Origin: Methyloversatilis sp. RAC08
GTDB taxonomy: Bacteria > Pseudomonadota > Gammaproteobacteria > Burkholderiales > Rhodocyclaceae
Direction: 5' to 3'
Assembly (NCBI RefSeq): GCF_001713355.1
Contig: NZ_CP016448.1
Location: 1,488,001-1,552,000, forward strand
DNA length: 64,000 nucleotides
This document shows, in pieces, positions 1 through 10,700 of this stretch; position 1 is the stretch's first letter, and every line of letters starts with the position of its first letter. The notes under the pieces are model-generated. The model worked only from the letters and a program-made list of their open reading frames with translations. It was not told the DNA's origin and did not search any database. The translations under genes were made by a program, and so were the position numbers.

Positions 1-1
1 C

Positions 2-1183
2 TGCATCCTTCTGTTCCTCGATCTGGACGGCTTCAAGGGCGTCAATGACACGCTGGGACACGCTGTCGGCGACGACCTTCTGCGCACTGTGGCGCAGCGC
101 CTGCGTGCGGCGTTGCGCCGCAGCGATACGCTGGCCCGTCTGGGCGGGGACGAGTTCGTCGTGCTGACCGGCAGCGTCCAGCCGGAAGAAGCTTCCCGTC
201 TCGCACTCAAGCTTCTCGATGCGCTGAACGAGCCGTTCGAACTGGGCAAGGAGCAGATCCGGATCTCGGCCAGCATCGGCATCGCGGTGTTCCCTGACCA
301 CGGGATCGACCGCAATGTACTGATGCGTGCTGCGGACATCGCGATGTATTCCGCCAAGTCGCAGGGCCGCAATCGCTACCAGTTCTTTTCAGAGGACATG
401 TCGGAGCGCACGCATGAACGCATGCAGATGGAGCAGGGTCTGCGGCGCGCCATTGAAGCCGATGCGCTGCAGGTGCATTACCAGCCGCAGCTGCGTCTGG
501 GCGACCGTCACATCGTGGGCGTGGAAGCGCTGGTGCGCTGGCCACATCCGGAATGGGGCATGGTGTCGCCGTCGCGCTTCGTGCCGGTGGCGGAGGAAAG
601 CGGCATCATCGAGGCGATGGGACGGTGGGTGCTGCGCCGCGCATGCCATGACATCGTCGGCCTGGCGGACAGCGAGGGCCAGCAGATGCGGCTGGCGGTG
701 AATGTGTCGGTACGTCAGTTCCTGCACGACGACTTCGTCGGCCAGGTACTCGAAGTACTGGCAGAAACCGGCTTTCCCGCCGCATCGCTGGAACTGGAAA
801 TCACCGAATCCACGCTGCAGGTCATTGAACGCACTGCCGGCATACTCGATGCCCTGAAGCGGCTTGGCGTATCCATCAGCATTGACGATTTCGGCACCGG
901 CTACTCGTCGCTCAGCGTGCTGCGCGGCTTGCCGATCGACCGCATAAAGATTGACCGCTCCTTCATCATCGACCTCACTGAAAGCGACGATGCACGTGCC
1001 ATGATCGATGCCATGCTCACGCTGGGCAGGTCGCTGCGCATGATCACCATTGCCGAAGGAATAGAGCTGGATGCCCAGGCCGAACTGCTGGGCCGTCTCG
1101 GCTGCGCCGAAGGACAGGGCTTCCTGTTTGCACGGCCGATGCCGCTCGACTCACTGCGCAAGCTGCTCGCCGGACGGCATTGA
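2..1183 (+). CDS. GGDEF-EAL cyclic-di-GMP protein, 5' end outside window
   Basis: Only the C-terminal part is present; the reading frame is open from base 2. It encodes the end of a diguanylate cyclase (GGDEF) domain followed by a complete EAL phosphodiesterase domain. The GGDEF signature is intact (LGGDEF, bases 140-157) and is preceded at the usual five-residue spacing by an RRSD inhibitory-site motif, so the cyclase half could be active and product-inhibited. The EAL half keeps the catalytic set: EALVRW, NVSVRQF, ELEITES, DDFGTGYSS, KIDRSF, EGIE and QGFLFARP. The protein could therefore make or break c-di-GMP; which activity dominates cannot be read from sequence. The sensory N-terminus is not in the window. 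Confidence 0.95.
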   Translation, partial: CILLFLDLDGFKGVNDTLGHAVGDDLLRTVAQRLRAALRRSDTLARLGGDEFVVLTGSVQPEEASRLALKLLDALNEPFELGKEQIRISASIGIAVFPDHGIDRNVLMRAADIAMYSAKSQGRNRYQFFSEDMSERTHERMQMEQGLRRAIEADALQVHYQPQLRLGDRHIVGVEALVRWPHPEWGMVSPSRFVPVAEESGIIEAMGRWVLRRACHDIVGLADSEGQQMRLAVNVSVRQFLHDDFVGQVLEVLAETGFPAASLELEITESTLQVIERTAGILDALKRLGVSISIDDFGTGYSSLSVLRGLPIDRIKIDRSFIIDLTESDDARAMIDAMLTLGRSLRMITIAEGIELDAQAELLGRLGCAEGQGFLFARPMPLDSLRKLLAGRH

Positions 1184-1250
1184 GCGCAGCGGTGCCAGGC
1201 GATTGGACAGCGCAGGAGGTCGTCGGGCGCCAACCGACAACGGCACCGGG

Positions 1251-2705
1251 CTATGCCGGCTCGACCGCCTCGACCGGCAGTGTCTCCAGGTGGCGCCGCA
1301 GGATGCGGTAGTGGTCGTAGTCGAAGCGTGCGACGACCCCTGCGGGCAAGGCACTCGCTTCTTCAGCTGCGCTGCCCAGGTAGCACCAATGGGACAGCCA
1401 GTGGCGGTCGCCACGCAGTGCGCTGGGTCGTCGTTCGCGCACCACCACCCGGCCCGGCCAGGGCCAGTCCGGTACCCGCAGGCCGTCCAGCGCACTCATC
1501 ATCCGCAGATCGTGCTGCCGCACATCCTCGCGCCCGCAGCACACGCCGCGGCAGCGCTTGATCTGCACATTCACACAGGCGGCAGTGCGTCTTTCGTGCC
1601 CCTGCAGGCCGATGCGTTTCGGGCACAACTGCCACGCTGTCGCCATTTCGCGCAACGCCGCCATGCAGTCGCGGCGCGAGCGGAACGGACCATACAGACC
1701 GCTCAGCTGCTGCGGCGCGACGCGGTCTAGATCGACCACAACCAGCGCCGCCTCGCCAGCAGCGACCTCGTTGCCCAAACCACCCAGCAAGTGCAACGCC
1801 ACGGCCGGACCGGCGGCGCGTGGCGGCTTGTTGTAGGGCGGCTGCAACTGTTTCACGAGCTTCGCTTCGAGCAGCAGCGCACCCAGTTCGCCGGCGGTCT
1901 CGGTCCATTCGACGCGCCGCGTCTCGCGCGCGAGCCGTGCCGCCAGACCTGCCTTCTGCGGACCGCTGAAGTGGGACAGCACACGCGCTCGCAGATTGCG
2001 GCTGCGCCCGACAAAAAGCGGGGTTTCAGCGGCTGCCGGCAACAGGTCTGCGGCCGCGCCAGGCGCTGCGGGTGCGCCATAGAACAGATACACACCCGGC
2101 GCCTCCGGCGGGTCTCCCACGGCACCTGGTGCCAAGCCCGGGACCGGCGAAGCGGTCAGCCCGGCCTTGCGGATCGCAGCATCGATCTGCGCAACCGGAA
2201 AGTCGCGTTTCACGATATCGAGCACATCGCACACCACGCGGGCATCGCCCAATGCGCGGTGACGCGCATCGCAGCTCAGCCCGAGCCGCTCCATCACGGC
2301 ATCCAGCCCGTGCCGCGGATACCCCGGGTAGAGCGCGCGCGACAGCTTGACCGAGCACAGCACACGCGGCGCGAAGGTCAGCGACAAACGGGCGAATTCG
2401 TTGCGCAGGAAGCCATGGTCGAAGCGCGCGTTGTGGGCCACGAACAGACGGTCACTCAGCAGCGCGGACACCTGCTGCGCGAGGTCGGCAAAGCTCGGGG
2501 CGCGGCGCACCATTTCGTCGGTGATGCCGGTGAAACGCTGGATGTTGCCGGGAATCGGGATGCCGGGATTGACCAGGCTGGACCATTCGACGCGACGATC
2601 CCCGTCCACCAGCACGATGCCGACCTCGGTGATGCGATCAAGCGCCGGGTCGCCGCCTGTCGTTTCCAGATCGACGACGGCCAGCGGCGTGGCGAGCAGG
2701 CTCAT
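1251..2705 (-). CDS. DnaQ-like exonuclease fused to GIY-YIG (UvrC/Cho-like) nuclease
   Basis: 484 residues with two nuclease modules. Residues about 5-165 are a DEDD 3'-5' exonuclease like DNA polymerase III epsilon: VVDLETTGGD holds the first acidic pair, AHNARFDHGF the second motif and HRALGDARV the third. Residues about 200-290 are a GIY-YIG domain (GVYLF, then LFVGRSRNLRARV), followed by a UvrC-N-like region with several cysteines (CVNVQIKRCRGVCCG). This is the known DnaQ/Cho fusion architecture of proteobacteria, thought to act in repair incision and trimming. It is the last gene of the gmk-rpoZ-spoT-DUF3460 string, 43 bases after DUF3460, and converges on the GGDEF-EAL gene. Its role is inferred from domains only. 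Confidence 0.9.
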   Translation of the reverse strand: MSLLATPLAVVDLETTGGDPALDRITEVGIVLVDGDRRVEWSSLVNPGIPIPGNIQRFTGITDEMVRRAPSFADLAQQVSALLSDRLFVAHNARFDHGFLRNEFARLSLTFAPRVLCSVKLSRALYPGYPRHGLDAVMERLGLSCDARHRALGDARVVCDVLDIVKRDFPVAQIDAAIRKAGLTASPVPGLAPGAVGDPPEAPGVYLFYGAPAAPGAAADLLPAAAETPLFVGRSRNLRARVLSHFSGPQKAGLAARLARETRRVEWTETAGELGALLLEAKLVKQLQPPYNKPPRAAGPAVALHLLGGLGNEVAAGEAALVVVDLDRVAPQQLSGLYGPFRSRRDCMAALREMATAWQLCPKRIGLQGHERRTAACVNVQIKRCRGVCCGREDVRQHDLRMMSALDGLRVPDWPWPGRVVVRERRPSALRGDRHWLSHWCYLGSAAEEASALPAGVVARFDYDHYRILRRHLETLPVEAVEPA

Positions 2706-2748
2706 CGGCGGAATACGAATGTGCGCAGCGGCGAACCCGGTGCCGGAT

Positions 2749-2955
2749 TCAGTGTGACTCGCCCGGCGTCAGGTCAGCCTGATACGGATAGGCCTTCTGC
2801 GGCACCCCGGCTTCGTTGAAACGACGCTGGCTTTCCAGATCCTGCGGCTTGTCCCACCACAGCGCGCGTCCCTTGCGCTGCTCTTCAACCTGCTCCGGGT
2901 TCTTCTCCAGGTACTCACGCATGAAACGCGTGTGATCCGATTCGTAATCAGCCAC
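2749..2955 (-). CDS. DUF3460 family small protein
   Basis: 68 residues, starting MADYESDHTRFMREYL and containing GRALWWDKP. This is the DUF3460 family found next to spoT in betaproteobacteria; its function is unknown. I chose the GTG at 2953-2955 because GGAG lies seven bases upstream and the family begins at this point; the longer open frame up to 3033 would overlap spoT. The protein is charged, lacks a signal peptide or membrane segment, and is presumably cytoplasmic. It lies 28 bases downstream of spoT and is probably cotranscribed with it. Confidence 0.88.
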   Translation of the reverse strand: MADYESDHTRFMREYLEKNPEQVEEQRKGRALWWDKPQDLESQRRFNEAGVPQKAYPYQADLTPGESH

Positions 2956-2983
2956 TTCAGACTCCAGACAGAAACTTCGATGA

Positions 2984-5269
2984 TTACTGCTGAGCGCCCC
3001 GGCGGCCTTCTTCGGCCTTTTCACTGCCGGCACGCACCCTGTTGATGCGCACCACTTCCGGTACGCGACGCAAACCTTTCATGATGCGCGCCAGATGCAC
3101 GCGATCACTCACCTGCAGCGTGAAATGAATCTGCGTGTACAGACTGCCATCTTCTTCCATTCCGACATTCTGGATGTTGGCGCCGCACTCGGCGATCTCG
3201 AACGCCACCTTGGCCAGTACGCCCGGACGATTCGCCGACACGACGCGGATGCCGACTTCGAACACGCGACTGGTGTCGCGCTCCCACTCGACATCGACCC
3301 ACTGGTCGCCTTCCTTGCGGTTGCGCCGCAGTGTCGGGCAGTCGTGCGCATGAATCATCAGGCCCGACCCCTTGCGCATCTGGCCGACGATGGGGTCGCC
3401 CGGAATCGGCTGGCAGCAGCGCGCGATCTGCACCGCCATGCCTTCGGAGCCACGGATCAGCAGCGCGCTTTCAGGCACCTCGATGCCGCTGCCTGCCTCG
3501 CGTGCGGTCTGCAGCTCGAGCAGGCTGCGCGCGACAAAGGTGGCCGAGCTCTTGCCCTGACCGATGTCGGCGAGCGCGTCCTTGCGGTTGCGGATATCGG
3601 CCGTTTCAAGCCAGTGTGTCCACGACACATCGCTGATTTCGTCCGGCGTGACGCCGAACTGGCGCAGCGCCTGGGTCAGCAGCCGTTCGCCGAGCTGGGC
3701 CGATTCCTCGACCTGCATGTTCTTCAGGAAGTGGCGGATCTGCGCACGCGCCTTGCCGGTCTTCACGTAGCCCAGCCAGGCCGGATTCGGATTCGGATGC
3801 GTCGCAGTGATGATGTCCACCTGATCGCCGCTGTTCAGTTCGCTGCGCAGCGGCATCAGTTCGTGATTGATGCGACAGGCCACGCAGCAGTGGCCGACAT
3901 CGGTATGCACCGCGTAGGCGAAGTCGACCGCGGTCGCACCGCGTGGCAGCGACATGATCTTGCCCTTGGGCGTGAACACGTAGACCTCGCCCGGAAACAG
4001 GTCGATCTTGACGTGTTCGAGGAATTCGGCCGAATCGGGCGCCGAGCTCTGCAGTTCAAGCAGCGACTGCAGCCAGCGGTGCGTGTTGGCCTGCAGATCA
4101 TCCAGCGACTGTTCGCTGTCCTTGTACAGCCAGTGCGACGCCACGCCGTTCTGCGCGATCTGGTGCATTTCCGAGGTGCGGATCTGCACTTCGACCGGGG
4201 TGCCGAACGGACCGATCAGCGTGGTGTGCAGCGACTGGTAGCCATTGGCCTTCGGAATCGCGATGTAGTCCTTGAACTTGCCCGGTACCGGCTTGTACAG
4301 CGCGTGCAGCGCGCCCAGCGTCAGGTAACAGGCGGCCACGTCCGGCACGACGACGCGGAAGCCGTAGATGTCGAGCACCTGCGAAAACGTCAGGTGCTTG
4401 TCGCGCATCTTGCGGAAGATCGAATACAGGCTCTTCTCGCGCCCGAACACGTCGGCTTCGAGCCCGCGCTCGGGCAGCCGGGTACGGATGGCGTCGGTGA
4501 TCTTGCCGACCACTTCGCGCCGGTTGCCGCGCGCCGCCTTCATCGCGCGGTCCAGCACCCGGTAGCGCAGCGGGTACATGGCCTGGAAAGCCAGATCCTG
4601 CAATTCGCGATATACCGCATGCAGGCCGAGCCGGTTGGCGATCGGCGCGTGAATCTCGAGTGTCTCGCGCGCGATGCGCCGTTGCTTGTCCTGCCGCACA
4701 CAGCCGAGTGTGCGCATGTTGTGCGTGCGGTCCGCCAGCTTGATCAGGATGACGCGCACATCGCGCGCCATGGCCATCAGCATCTTGCGGAAGTTTTCCG
4801 CCTGCGCGTCTTCCTTGGACTGGAACTCGATCTTGTCGAGCTTGGAAACACCATCGACCAGTTCGGCGACCACCTTGCCGAAGCGTTCGGCGATCTCCTC
4901 CTTCGTGATGTCGGTGTCTTCCATCACGTCGTGCAGCAGCGCGGCGCACAGCGCCTGACTGTCGAGCTGCCAGCCGGCGAGGATTTCCGCCACCGCGACC
5001 GGATGCGACACGTAAGGCTCGCCACTCATCCGGAACTGGCCGGCGTGCGCGCTGGCCGACAGCGCGTAGGCGTCGCGCACGCGCTGCACATCCTCTTCCC
5101 GCAGGTAGGCGGAAATGGATGCGATCAGGCGATCGAAATCGCCGCCGTGCGGACCGGCGGGATTGCCCGCGTGGGGATCGTTGTCGGCCAGACCGAGGGC
5201 GACAACGGATGGTTCAGGCGAAGGGTGTGTGACCGGGTTGGGCATGAGTATGTCGTCCACCGGCCGCAT
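2984..5269 (-). CDS. spoT: Bifunctional (p)ppGpp synthetase/hydrolase SpoT/Rsh
   Basis: 761 residues, full length for the RelA/SpoT family. Domains in order: an N-terminal HD hydrolase with HDVMEDT near residue 115, the synthetase domain with KFKDYIA and NGYQSLHT near residues 330-350, a TGS domain (VYVFTPKGKIMSLPRGATAVDFAY) and a C-terminal ACT domain. The intact HD pair and the basic KFKD-type motif fit the bifunctional enzymes rather than synthetase-only RelA, which carries an acidic motif there. It sits 31 bases downstream of rpoZ, the usual partner, since omega helps RNA polymerase respond to ppGpp. An earlier in-frame GTG or ATG is not evident. The first eight codons to a second ATG (MPNPV) leave a small uncertainty about the start. 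Confidence 0.97.
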   Translation of the reverse strand: MRPVDDILMPNPVTHPSPEPSVVALGLADNDPHAGNPAGPHGGDFDRLIASISAYLREEDVQRVRDAYALSASAHAGQFRMSGEPYVSHPVAVAEILAGWQLDSQALCAALLHDVMEDTDITKEEIAERFGKVVAELVDGVSKLDKIEFQSKEDAQAENFRKMLMAMARDVRVILIKLADRTHNMRTLGCVRQDKQRRIARETLEIHAPIANRLGLHAVYRELQDLAFQAMYPLRYRVLDRAMKAARGNRREVVGKITDAIRTRLPERGLEADVFGREKSLYSIFRKMRDKHLTFSQVLDIYGFRVVVPDVAACYLTLGALHALYKPVPGKFKDYIAIPKANGYQSLHTTLIGPFGTPVEVQIRTSEMHQIAQNGVASHWLYKDSEQSLDDLQANTHRWLQSLLELQSSAPDSAEFLEHVKIDLFPGEVYVFTPKGKIMSLPRGATAVDFAYAVHTDVGHCCVACRINHELMPLRSELNSGDQVDIITATHPNPNPAWLGYVKTGKARAQIRHFLKNMQVEESAQLGERLLTQALRQFGVTPDEISDVSWTHWLETADIRNRKDALADIGQGKSSATFVARSLLELQTAREAGSGIEVPESALLIRGSEGMAVQIARCCQPIPGDPIVGQMRKGSGLMIHAHDCPTLRRNRKEGDQWVDVEWERDTSRVFEVGIRVVSANRPGVLAKVAFEIAECGANIQNVGMEEDGSLYTQIHFTLQVSDRVHLARIMKGLRRVPEVVRINRVRAGSEKAEEGRRGAQQ

Positions 5270-5300
5270 GGTTCAGTTCAGAGCCTGAGGCCCGGTCGCA

Positions 5301-5507
5301 TCAGACCTGGCCCCGGTTCAGTATTTCGACGCCGAACTTGCCGGCGGCGATCTCGCGCAGCGCAACCACGGTGGGCTTGTCATTCTCGGCTTCGACCTGC
5401 GGCGTGCTGCCGGCAGCGAGCTGACGCGCACGTACGGTGGCGGCCAGCGTCAGCTGGAAACGGTTGGGGATGCGCTTGAGACAGTCTTCAACAGTGATGC
5501 GTGCCAT
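5301..5507 (-). CDS. rpoZ: RNA polymerase omega subunit
   Basis: 68 residues, [27 protein letters not shown] and onward, a standard short betaproteobacterial omega. It binds the beta-prime subunit, helps polymerase assembly and forms part of the ppGpp-binding site. It starts two bases after the gmk stop codon and is followed by spoT, the conserved gmk-rpoZ-spoT order. Confidence 0.97.
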   Translation of the reverse strand: MARITVEDCLKRIPNRFQLTLAATVRARQLAAGSTPQVEAENDKPTVVALREIAAGKFGVEILNRGQV

Positions 5508-5509
5508 GT

Positions 5510-6130
5510 TCAGTCGATGCCCAGTGATTTGAATGTTTCAGGATGCCGCGCCATCTGGCTGGTCGTCAGCAGGCGCGCGGCCTGCACGACGGACACCAGC
5601 TCAGCTTGAGCTTGACTCAGTATGTCATTGATTATAACGAAATCGAATTCGCGAAGATGACGTATCTCGTCGCGTGCCGCGGCCAGCCGCCGCTCGATGA
5701 CGTCGGCCGCGTCCTGTCCGCGCCCGTTCAGCCGCGCGGACAGGGCGTCCAGCGACGGCGGCAGGATGAAGATGCCGACTGCCTCGGGAAACAGCGTGCG
5801 CACCTGCTGTGCGCCCTGCCAGTCGATTTCCAGCAGCACATCACGGCCGGCCGACAGCTGTTCGTCGAGCCAGCGGCGCGACGTTCCGTAGCAATTGCCA
5901 TGCACCTGCGCCCATTCGAGAAAGTCGCCCGCCGCGCGCATGGCGTCGAAAACGGCGGCGGACACGAAATGATAGGCCACGCCGTCGACTTCGCCCGGGC
6001 GCGCTGCGCGCGTCGTGTGCGAGATCGACAGCTGAATCTGCGGGTCGCGTTCGAGCAGACCGCGCACCAGGGTGGTCTTGCCGGCGCCAGAAGGGGCGCT
6101 GACGATGAAAAGCAGGCCGCGTGTTGCCAT
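5510..6130 (-). CDS. gmk: Guanylate kinase
   Basis: 206 residues from the ATG at 6128-6130 ([20 protein letters not shown]), matching the usual length of about 207. The P-loop is [10 protein letters not shown] at residues 11-20. It converts GMP to GDP, feeding GTP and ppGpp pools. The open frame extends upstream to 6274, but that extension is Arg-rich and not family-like. It is the first gene of the gmk-rpoZ-spoT string, so the promoter should lie in 6131-6349. Confidence 0.96.
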   Translation of the reverse strand: MATRGLLFIVSAPSGAGKTTLVRGLLERDPQIQLSISHTTRAARPGEVDGVAYHFVSAAVFDAMRAAGDFLEWAQVHGNCYGTSRRWLDEQLSAGRDVLLEIDWQGAQQVRTLFPEAVGIFILPPSLDALSARLNGRGQDAADVIERRLAAARDEIRHLREFDFVIINDILSQAQAELVSVVQAARLLTTSQMARHPETFKSLGID

Positions 6131-6349
6131 GATTCGGTGATGTTCAGTGTAAACGGGGTCTTCGGGATGGTGCCGTGGGCGTGCGGATGAGACAAGAAGC
6201 GTCACCGGAATGTTACGGATTCTACTTGCGACCGTACGTCCGACGCCCTCGGGCGGCCTCGGAACGGAAGTCAAGCAGGATCGGCACGCCCCGCCAATGC
6301 GGACTGAAGCATGAATTGCCGTCGCAGACCGCGCGGCGCAGGGAATTTT

Positions 6350-7768
6350 TCAGCCGGCCGGCCGGGACCAGCCGCCGCCCAACGCAAGGTAAAGCTGCAC
6401 GACAGCCTGATGCGTCGCCCGCGCCGCCTGCGACAGCGCCAGTTCGCTGTCGAACGACTGACGTTCGGCGTCGAGTACCTCGAAGTAGCTGGCAATACCC
6501 GACAGATAGCGCACATTGGTAACCCGCAGTCGTTCGCGATCAGCCAGCACGATGCGCTGCGTCGCCTCTTGCTGCAGTTTCCTCTGTTCGAAGGCGACCA
6601 GCGCGTCACTGACTTCGCGGAAGGCCTGGCGCACTGTTGCCTTGTATTGCTCGACCAGGATGCGTTGCTGGGCCTCAGCCTGGTTCACACCTGCCTGCAG
6701 CCTGCCCGCCGTGAACAACGGCAGGCCGATGGCGGGCTGAATCGACCACGCAAAACGTCCGCTGTCGAACAACTGCCCGAGCTCGGGACTGGCGAAGCCA
6801 AGCATCGTGGTCAACGACAGACTGGGCAGGAAAGCCTTGCGCGCGGCGTCAACGCTGGCGCTGGCGCTGCGCAGGCTCTCTTCGGCCGCCAGGATGTCGG
6901 GGCGGCGCACGAGCAGTTCGGACGGCAGGCCCGCCGTGACGTCGAAGGGCAGCATGAGGTCCTCGAGCCGCACGCTGCGCGCGACCGGCCCCGGATTGCG
7001 TCCGATCAGCACGGAAAGTGCATTCTCCGACTGGGCGCGGCGTCTGTGCTGATCGGCAATCGCCTCCTCGGACACCGCAAGCAGGGACTCGGCCTGACGC
7101 ACGTCGATGATGGACGAAATGCCCTCGTCGAAACGTGCGCGGGTCAGGCGCAGCGCGTGGCGCCGCGTGTCCAGCGTGCGCCGACTGATTTCGAGCTGAT
7201 TATCGAGATCCAGCAGGTCAAGGTAGAGCGCCGATACCTGTGCCACCAGGCTGATGCGCACGACCTGCGACGCCGCGTCGGTGGCCAGCAGCTGGCGCCG
7301 CGCAGCTTCGCTGCGGTCGGCAAGCTTGCCCCACAGGTCGATCTCCCACGCCGGCATGGTCAGTGACAAGGCCCCGTACTCACCGACCCGATTGTTGCGC
7401 GGATGCACGCCGGGCATCCGCTCGCGCGCCGCTGACGCACCGATGCCGATCGATGGAAACTGCGCCGAACGCTGCAAGCCGAACTGGGCCCGCGCCAGCT
7501 CGATGCGTTCGACCGCAATGCGCAGGTCGCTGCTGCCCGCGAGCGCTTCATCGACCAGCGCACTCAATTCCGGCACCGGAAACACCTGCGCCCACGGCTG
7601 GGCGGCGAGGCTGACGGCGCCGCCTGATGAAGGTTGCGCAATGCCCGGGTGCTGCGGCCAGTGCGCGGGAACCACCGGCTCGGGCCGCACATGGGACGCC
7701 GGCTGGCAGGCCGCCAGCACCAGCGTCCACGCGACGAGCCCGAGAACCCGTGCGGCGCCCGCCCTCAT
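6350..7768 (-). CDS. RND efflux outer-membrane lipoprotein, NodT/OprM family
   Basis: 472 residues. The N-terminus is a lipoprotein signal with lipobox LVLAAC and acceptor Cys near residue 20. The rest is two repeats of the outer membrane efflux (OEP/TolC) domain, with typical motifs WEIDLWGKL and RRPDILAAE. It forms the trimeric exit duct of the tripartite pump encoded by the three consecutive genes here. Its ATG overlaps the permease stop codon by four bases (ATGA), so the two are translationally coupled. Substrates cannot be read from the sequence. Confidence 0.95.
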   Translation of the reverse strand: MRAGAARVLGLVAWTLVLAACQPASHVRPEPVVPAHWPQHPGIAQPSSGGAVSLAAQPWAQVFPVPELSALVDEALAGSSDLRIAVERIELARAQFGLQRSAQFPSIGIGASAARERMPGVHPRNNRVGEYGALSLTMPAWEIDLWGKLADRSEAARRQLLATDAASQVVRISLVAQVSALYLDLLDLDNQLEISRRTLDTRRHALRLTRARFDEGISSIIDVRQAESLLAVSEEAIADQHRRRAQSENALSVLIGRNPGPVARSVRLEDLMLPFDVTAGLPSELLVRRPDILAAEESLRSASASVDAARKAFLPSLSLTTMLGFASPELGQLFDSGRFAWSIQPAIGLPLFTAGRLQAGVNQAEAQQRILVEQYKATVRQAFREVSDALVAFEQRKLQQEATQRIVLADRERLRVTNVRYLSGIASYFEVLDAERQSFDSELALSQAARATHQAVVQLYLALGGGWSRPAG

Positions 7769-10700
7769 GCTCCGTGCCCGGCTTCGTCGGCGTGTATGCC
7801 GAAGAACGTGGCGTACAGCAGCGGTACCACCACGAGGGTCAGCAGCGTCGCGAAGATCAGGCCGAACATGATCGTCACGGCCATGCTGCGGAAGAACGGG
7901 TCAACCAGCAGAGGCGCCACGCCCAGCACTGTGGTCGCGGCACCGAGGAAGACCGGTCTGGCGCGGCTTGCGGACGCATCGAGCACGGCCTCATGGCGCG
8001 GCTTGCCATCCCGGATTTCGGTATCGATCTGATCCACGAGCACGATGGCGTTCTTGATCAGCATGCCGGTGAGACTCAGGAAACCGAGGATGGCCATGAA
8101 TTCGAACGGCGCCTGGAAAAGCAGCAGCCCGATCGCCACGCCGAGCACCGCCAGCGGCACGGTGAGCCAGATGACCGCCGTCTGGCGGAACGCATTGAAC
8201 ATGACGATGACGGCCAGCACCATGGCGACGAAACCATAGGGCGCCGCCGTGGCAAGGCCTTCGTTCGCTTCGGTCGAAGCCTTGTGCTCGCCGTGCCACT
8301 CAAGCGCGTAGCCGGGCGGCAGCGCGATCGCCTCGATCTGCGGACGCAGGCGCTCGAACAGCGGCGCCGACAACTGCCCCGCCGGCGGATCGCACTGCGC
8401 CTTGATCATCGGGAAACGGTTCTCGCGCCGGATGATGGCGTTTTCCCAGCGCGTCTCCGTGCCTTCGATGAATTGTTCGACCGGCACGAAGCGCCCCGCC
8501 GTCGGGCTGAACACCTGCACGCTGCGCAGATCCTCCACGCCTTCGCGCTCCGCTGCAGGGGCGCGGGCGACGATGGGGATGAGTTTTTCGCGCTCGCGGT
8601 AGACGCCGATCTGTTGACCGACATAGTTGTATTCGAGCGCGCCGGCGATATCGGACGGCAGTACGCCGGCGCGCTGCGCCGCTTCGACCGAAAAGCGCGG
8701 CGCCACCACCGGGACCTGCTGACGCCAGTCGTCCTGGATTGCCAGCGCCTCCGGATCTTTCGCCATGACCGCCTTCGCCTCGTCGGCCAGCCGACGAAGC
8801 ACCTGCGGATCCGGACCGCGGAAGGCGGCTTCGATCTTCTTTCCGCCGCCACGGCCCAGCATGAATTTCCACACCTTGACGTCAACGTGCGGGAAGGTCA
8901 GCCCCAATTCCGGCTGAAGTGCCGCGATAAGTCCTGCGATGTCCTCGAAGCGTTCGACGTCGACCAGCACCTGGCCGTAAGCCGGGTTGGGGTCTTCCGG
9001 ACTGTAGGTGAGCATGAAGCGCAGGCCGCCGCGCCCAATGAAACTGGTCACCCGGCTCACACCCGGCTTTGTCTTCACCTTCCGCTCGACCTCGGCGACC
9101 ACGCGTGCCGTGGCGTCGATATCGGTGCCCTGGGGCAGATAGAGGTCAATGACGAACTGCGGCCGGGCGGAGTCCGGCATGAAGCCCGGCGGCACGAAAC
9201 CGAAGGCGACGACACCGGCCGCCAGCAGGGCGACGAGCAGCGCACCGCTGCTGCGCCGGTACGCGAGCGCCTTGCGCAGCAGCCGCCGATAGGCCGTCAT
9301 GACGCGACCGTCACGAACCGGGACGGGCTGATCGTTCACCTTTAGCAGGGCGACGCAGAACAGCGGAGTGAGCGTGATGGCGAACAACCACGACAGCATC
9401 ATCGAGTACAGGATCACCCAGAACAGCGAACCGGCGTATTCGCCCATGTCGGTCGGCGACAGGCCGATGGCGCTGAAGGCGAGGATGCCGACCACGGTGC
9501 CGCCGAGCAGCGGCCAGACCGTCGCCTTCACGACGGCCGTTGCTGCCGCAAGCGCGGCTTCGCCCCGCTGCATGCGCACCAGGATGCCGTCGGTAACCAC
9601 GATGGCGTTGTCGACCAGCATGCCGAGCGCGATGATCAGCGCACCGAGTGAAATGCGCTGCATCGCGATCCCGTCCATCAGCATGGCGATCAGCGTGCCA
9701 GCCACGGTCAGTACCAATATGGCGCCGATGATCAGACCGCTGCGCACACCCATGAAGAACAGCAGCACTACAACGACGATGGCGACGGCAGCAACCAGAT
9801 TCGCAACGAAGCCATCCACTGCGGCGCGCACCGAGTCCGACTGGATCGATATCGCGCTGAGCTCCATGCCTACCGGTCGCTGATTTTCCAGCCCGGCCAG
9901 CCGACGCTTCACCGCGTCGCCCATCTCGACCACGTTGCCGCCCAGGACGTTGGATACGCCCAGCCCGATGGCCGGTTGTCCTTCGTGGCGCACGAGCGCC
10001 GCAGGGGGCGTGAGGTACTCGCGCCGGATGTCCGCGATGTCGAGCAAGCGCACGAGGCCGCTCGACGAATCACCGGCGACCACCAGATGCTTCAGCGCAT
10101 CCACCGACTCGACCGTCGCGTCGGGGTTGATCTGCAGTCGCAGATCGCCGGCGAGCACGTTGCCCGCCGGACTGATCACGTTCTGCGCCCGCAGCGTCGC
10201 ATGCACTTTTTCAAGCGGCACGCCGAGCTGCGCGGCGCGCGCACGGGATATCTCGACGAAGATCGCCTCCGGGCGTTCGCCCAACAGCGCAACTTTCGCA
10301 ACGCCCGGCACCAGCACCAGCTCGCGACGCAGGAAGTCCGCGTAGTCATAGAGCTGACGGGGCGTGTAGCCGTCGCCGGTCACGGCGTAGAAGAGCGCGA
10401 AAACGTCGCCGAAGTCGCCATTCACGACCGGCTGGGCTGCGCCCGGCGGCAAGGAACGGGACACCGAGGAAACCTTGCTGCGCAGCTTGTCCCACACCTG
10501 ATCGAGCTCGGCCTGGGAATGCGAAAAGGCCAGCTTCGCTTCGACCTTGACCAGCGATTCGCCGGCACGGGACACCGAAATGACCTCTTCCACCTCCTGC
10601 ATCTGCTGCACAGCGCCTTCGATCAGGTCAGTGACCTCCTCGGCCACCTGCGCCGGCGAGGCACCCGGGTAAGCGGTGACGATGACGGCCTGACGGATCA

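Noticed and set aside
3095-5479. 794-codon open frame on the plus strand opposite spoT and rpoZ
   Set aside because: It lies entirely opposite genes with clear family motifs; its translation is His/Arg/Asp-rich shadow sequence typical of GC-rich DNA.
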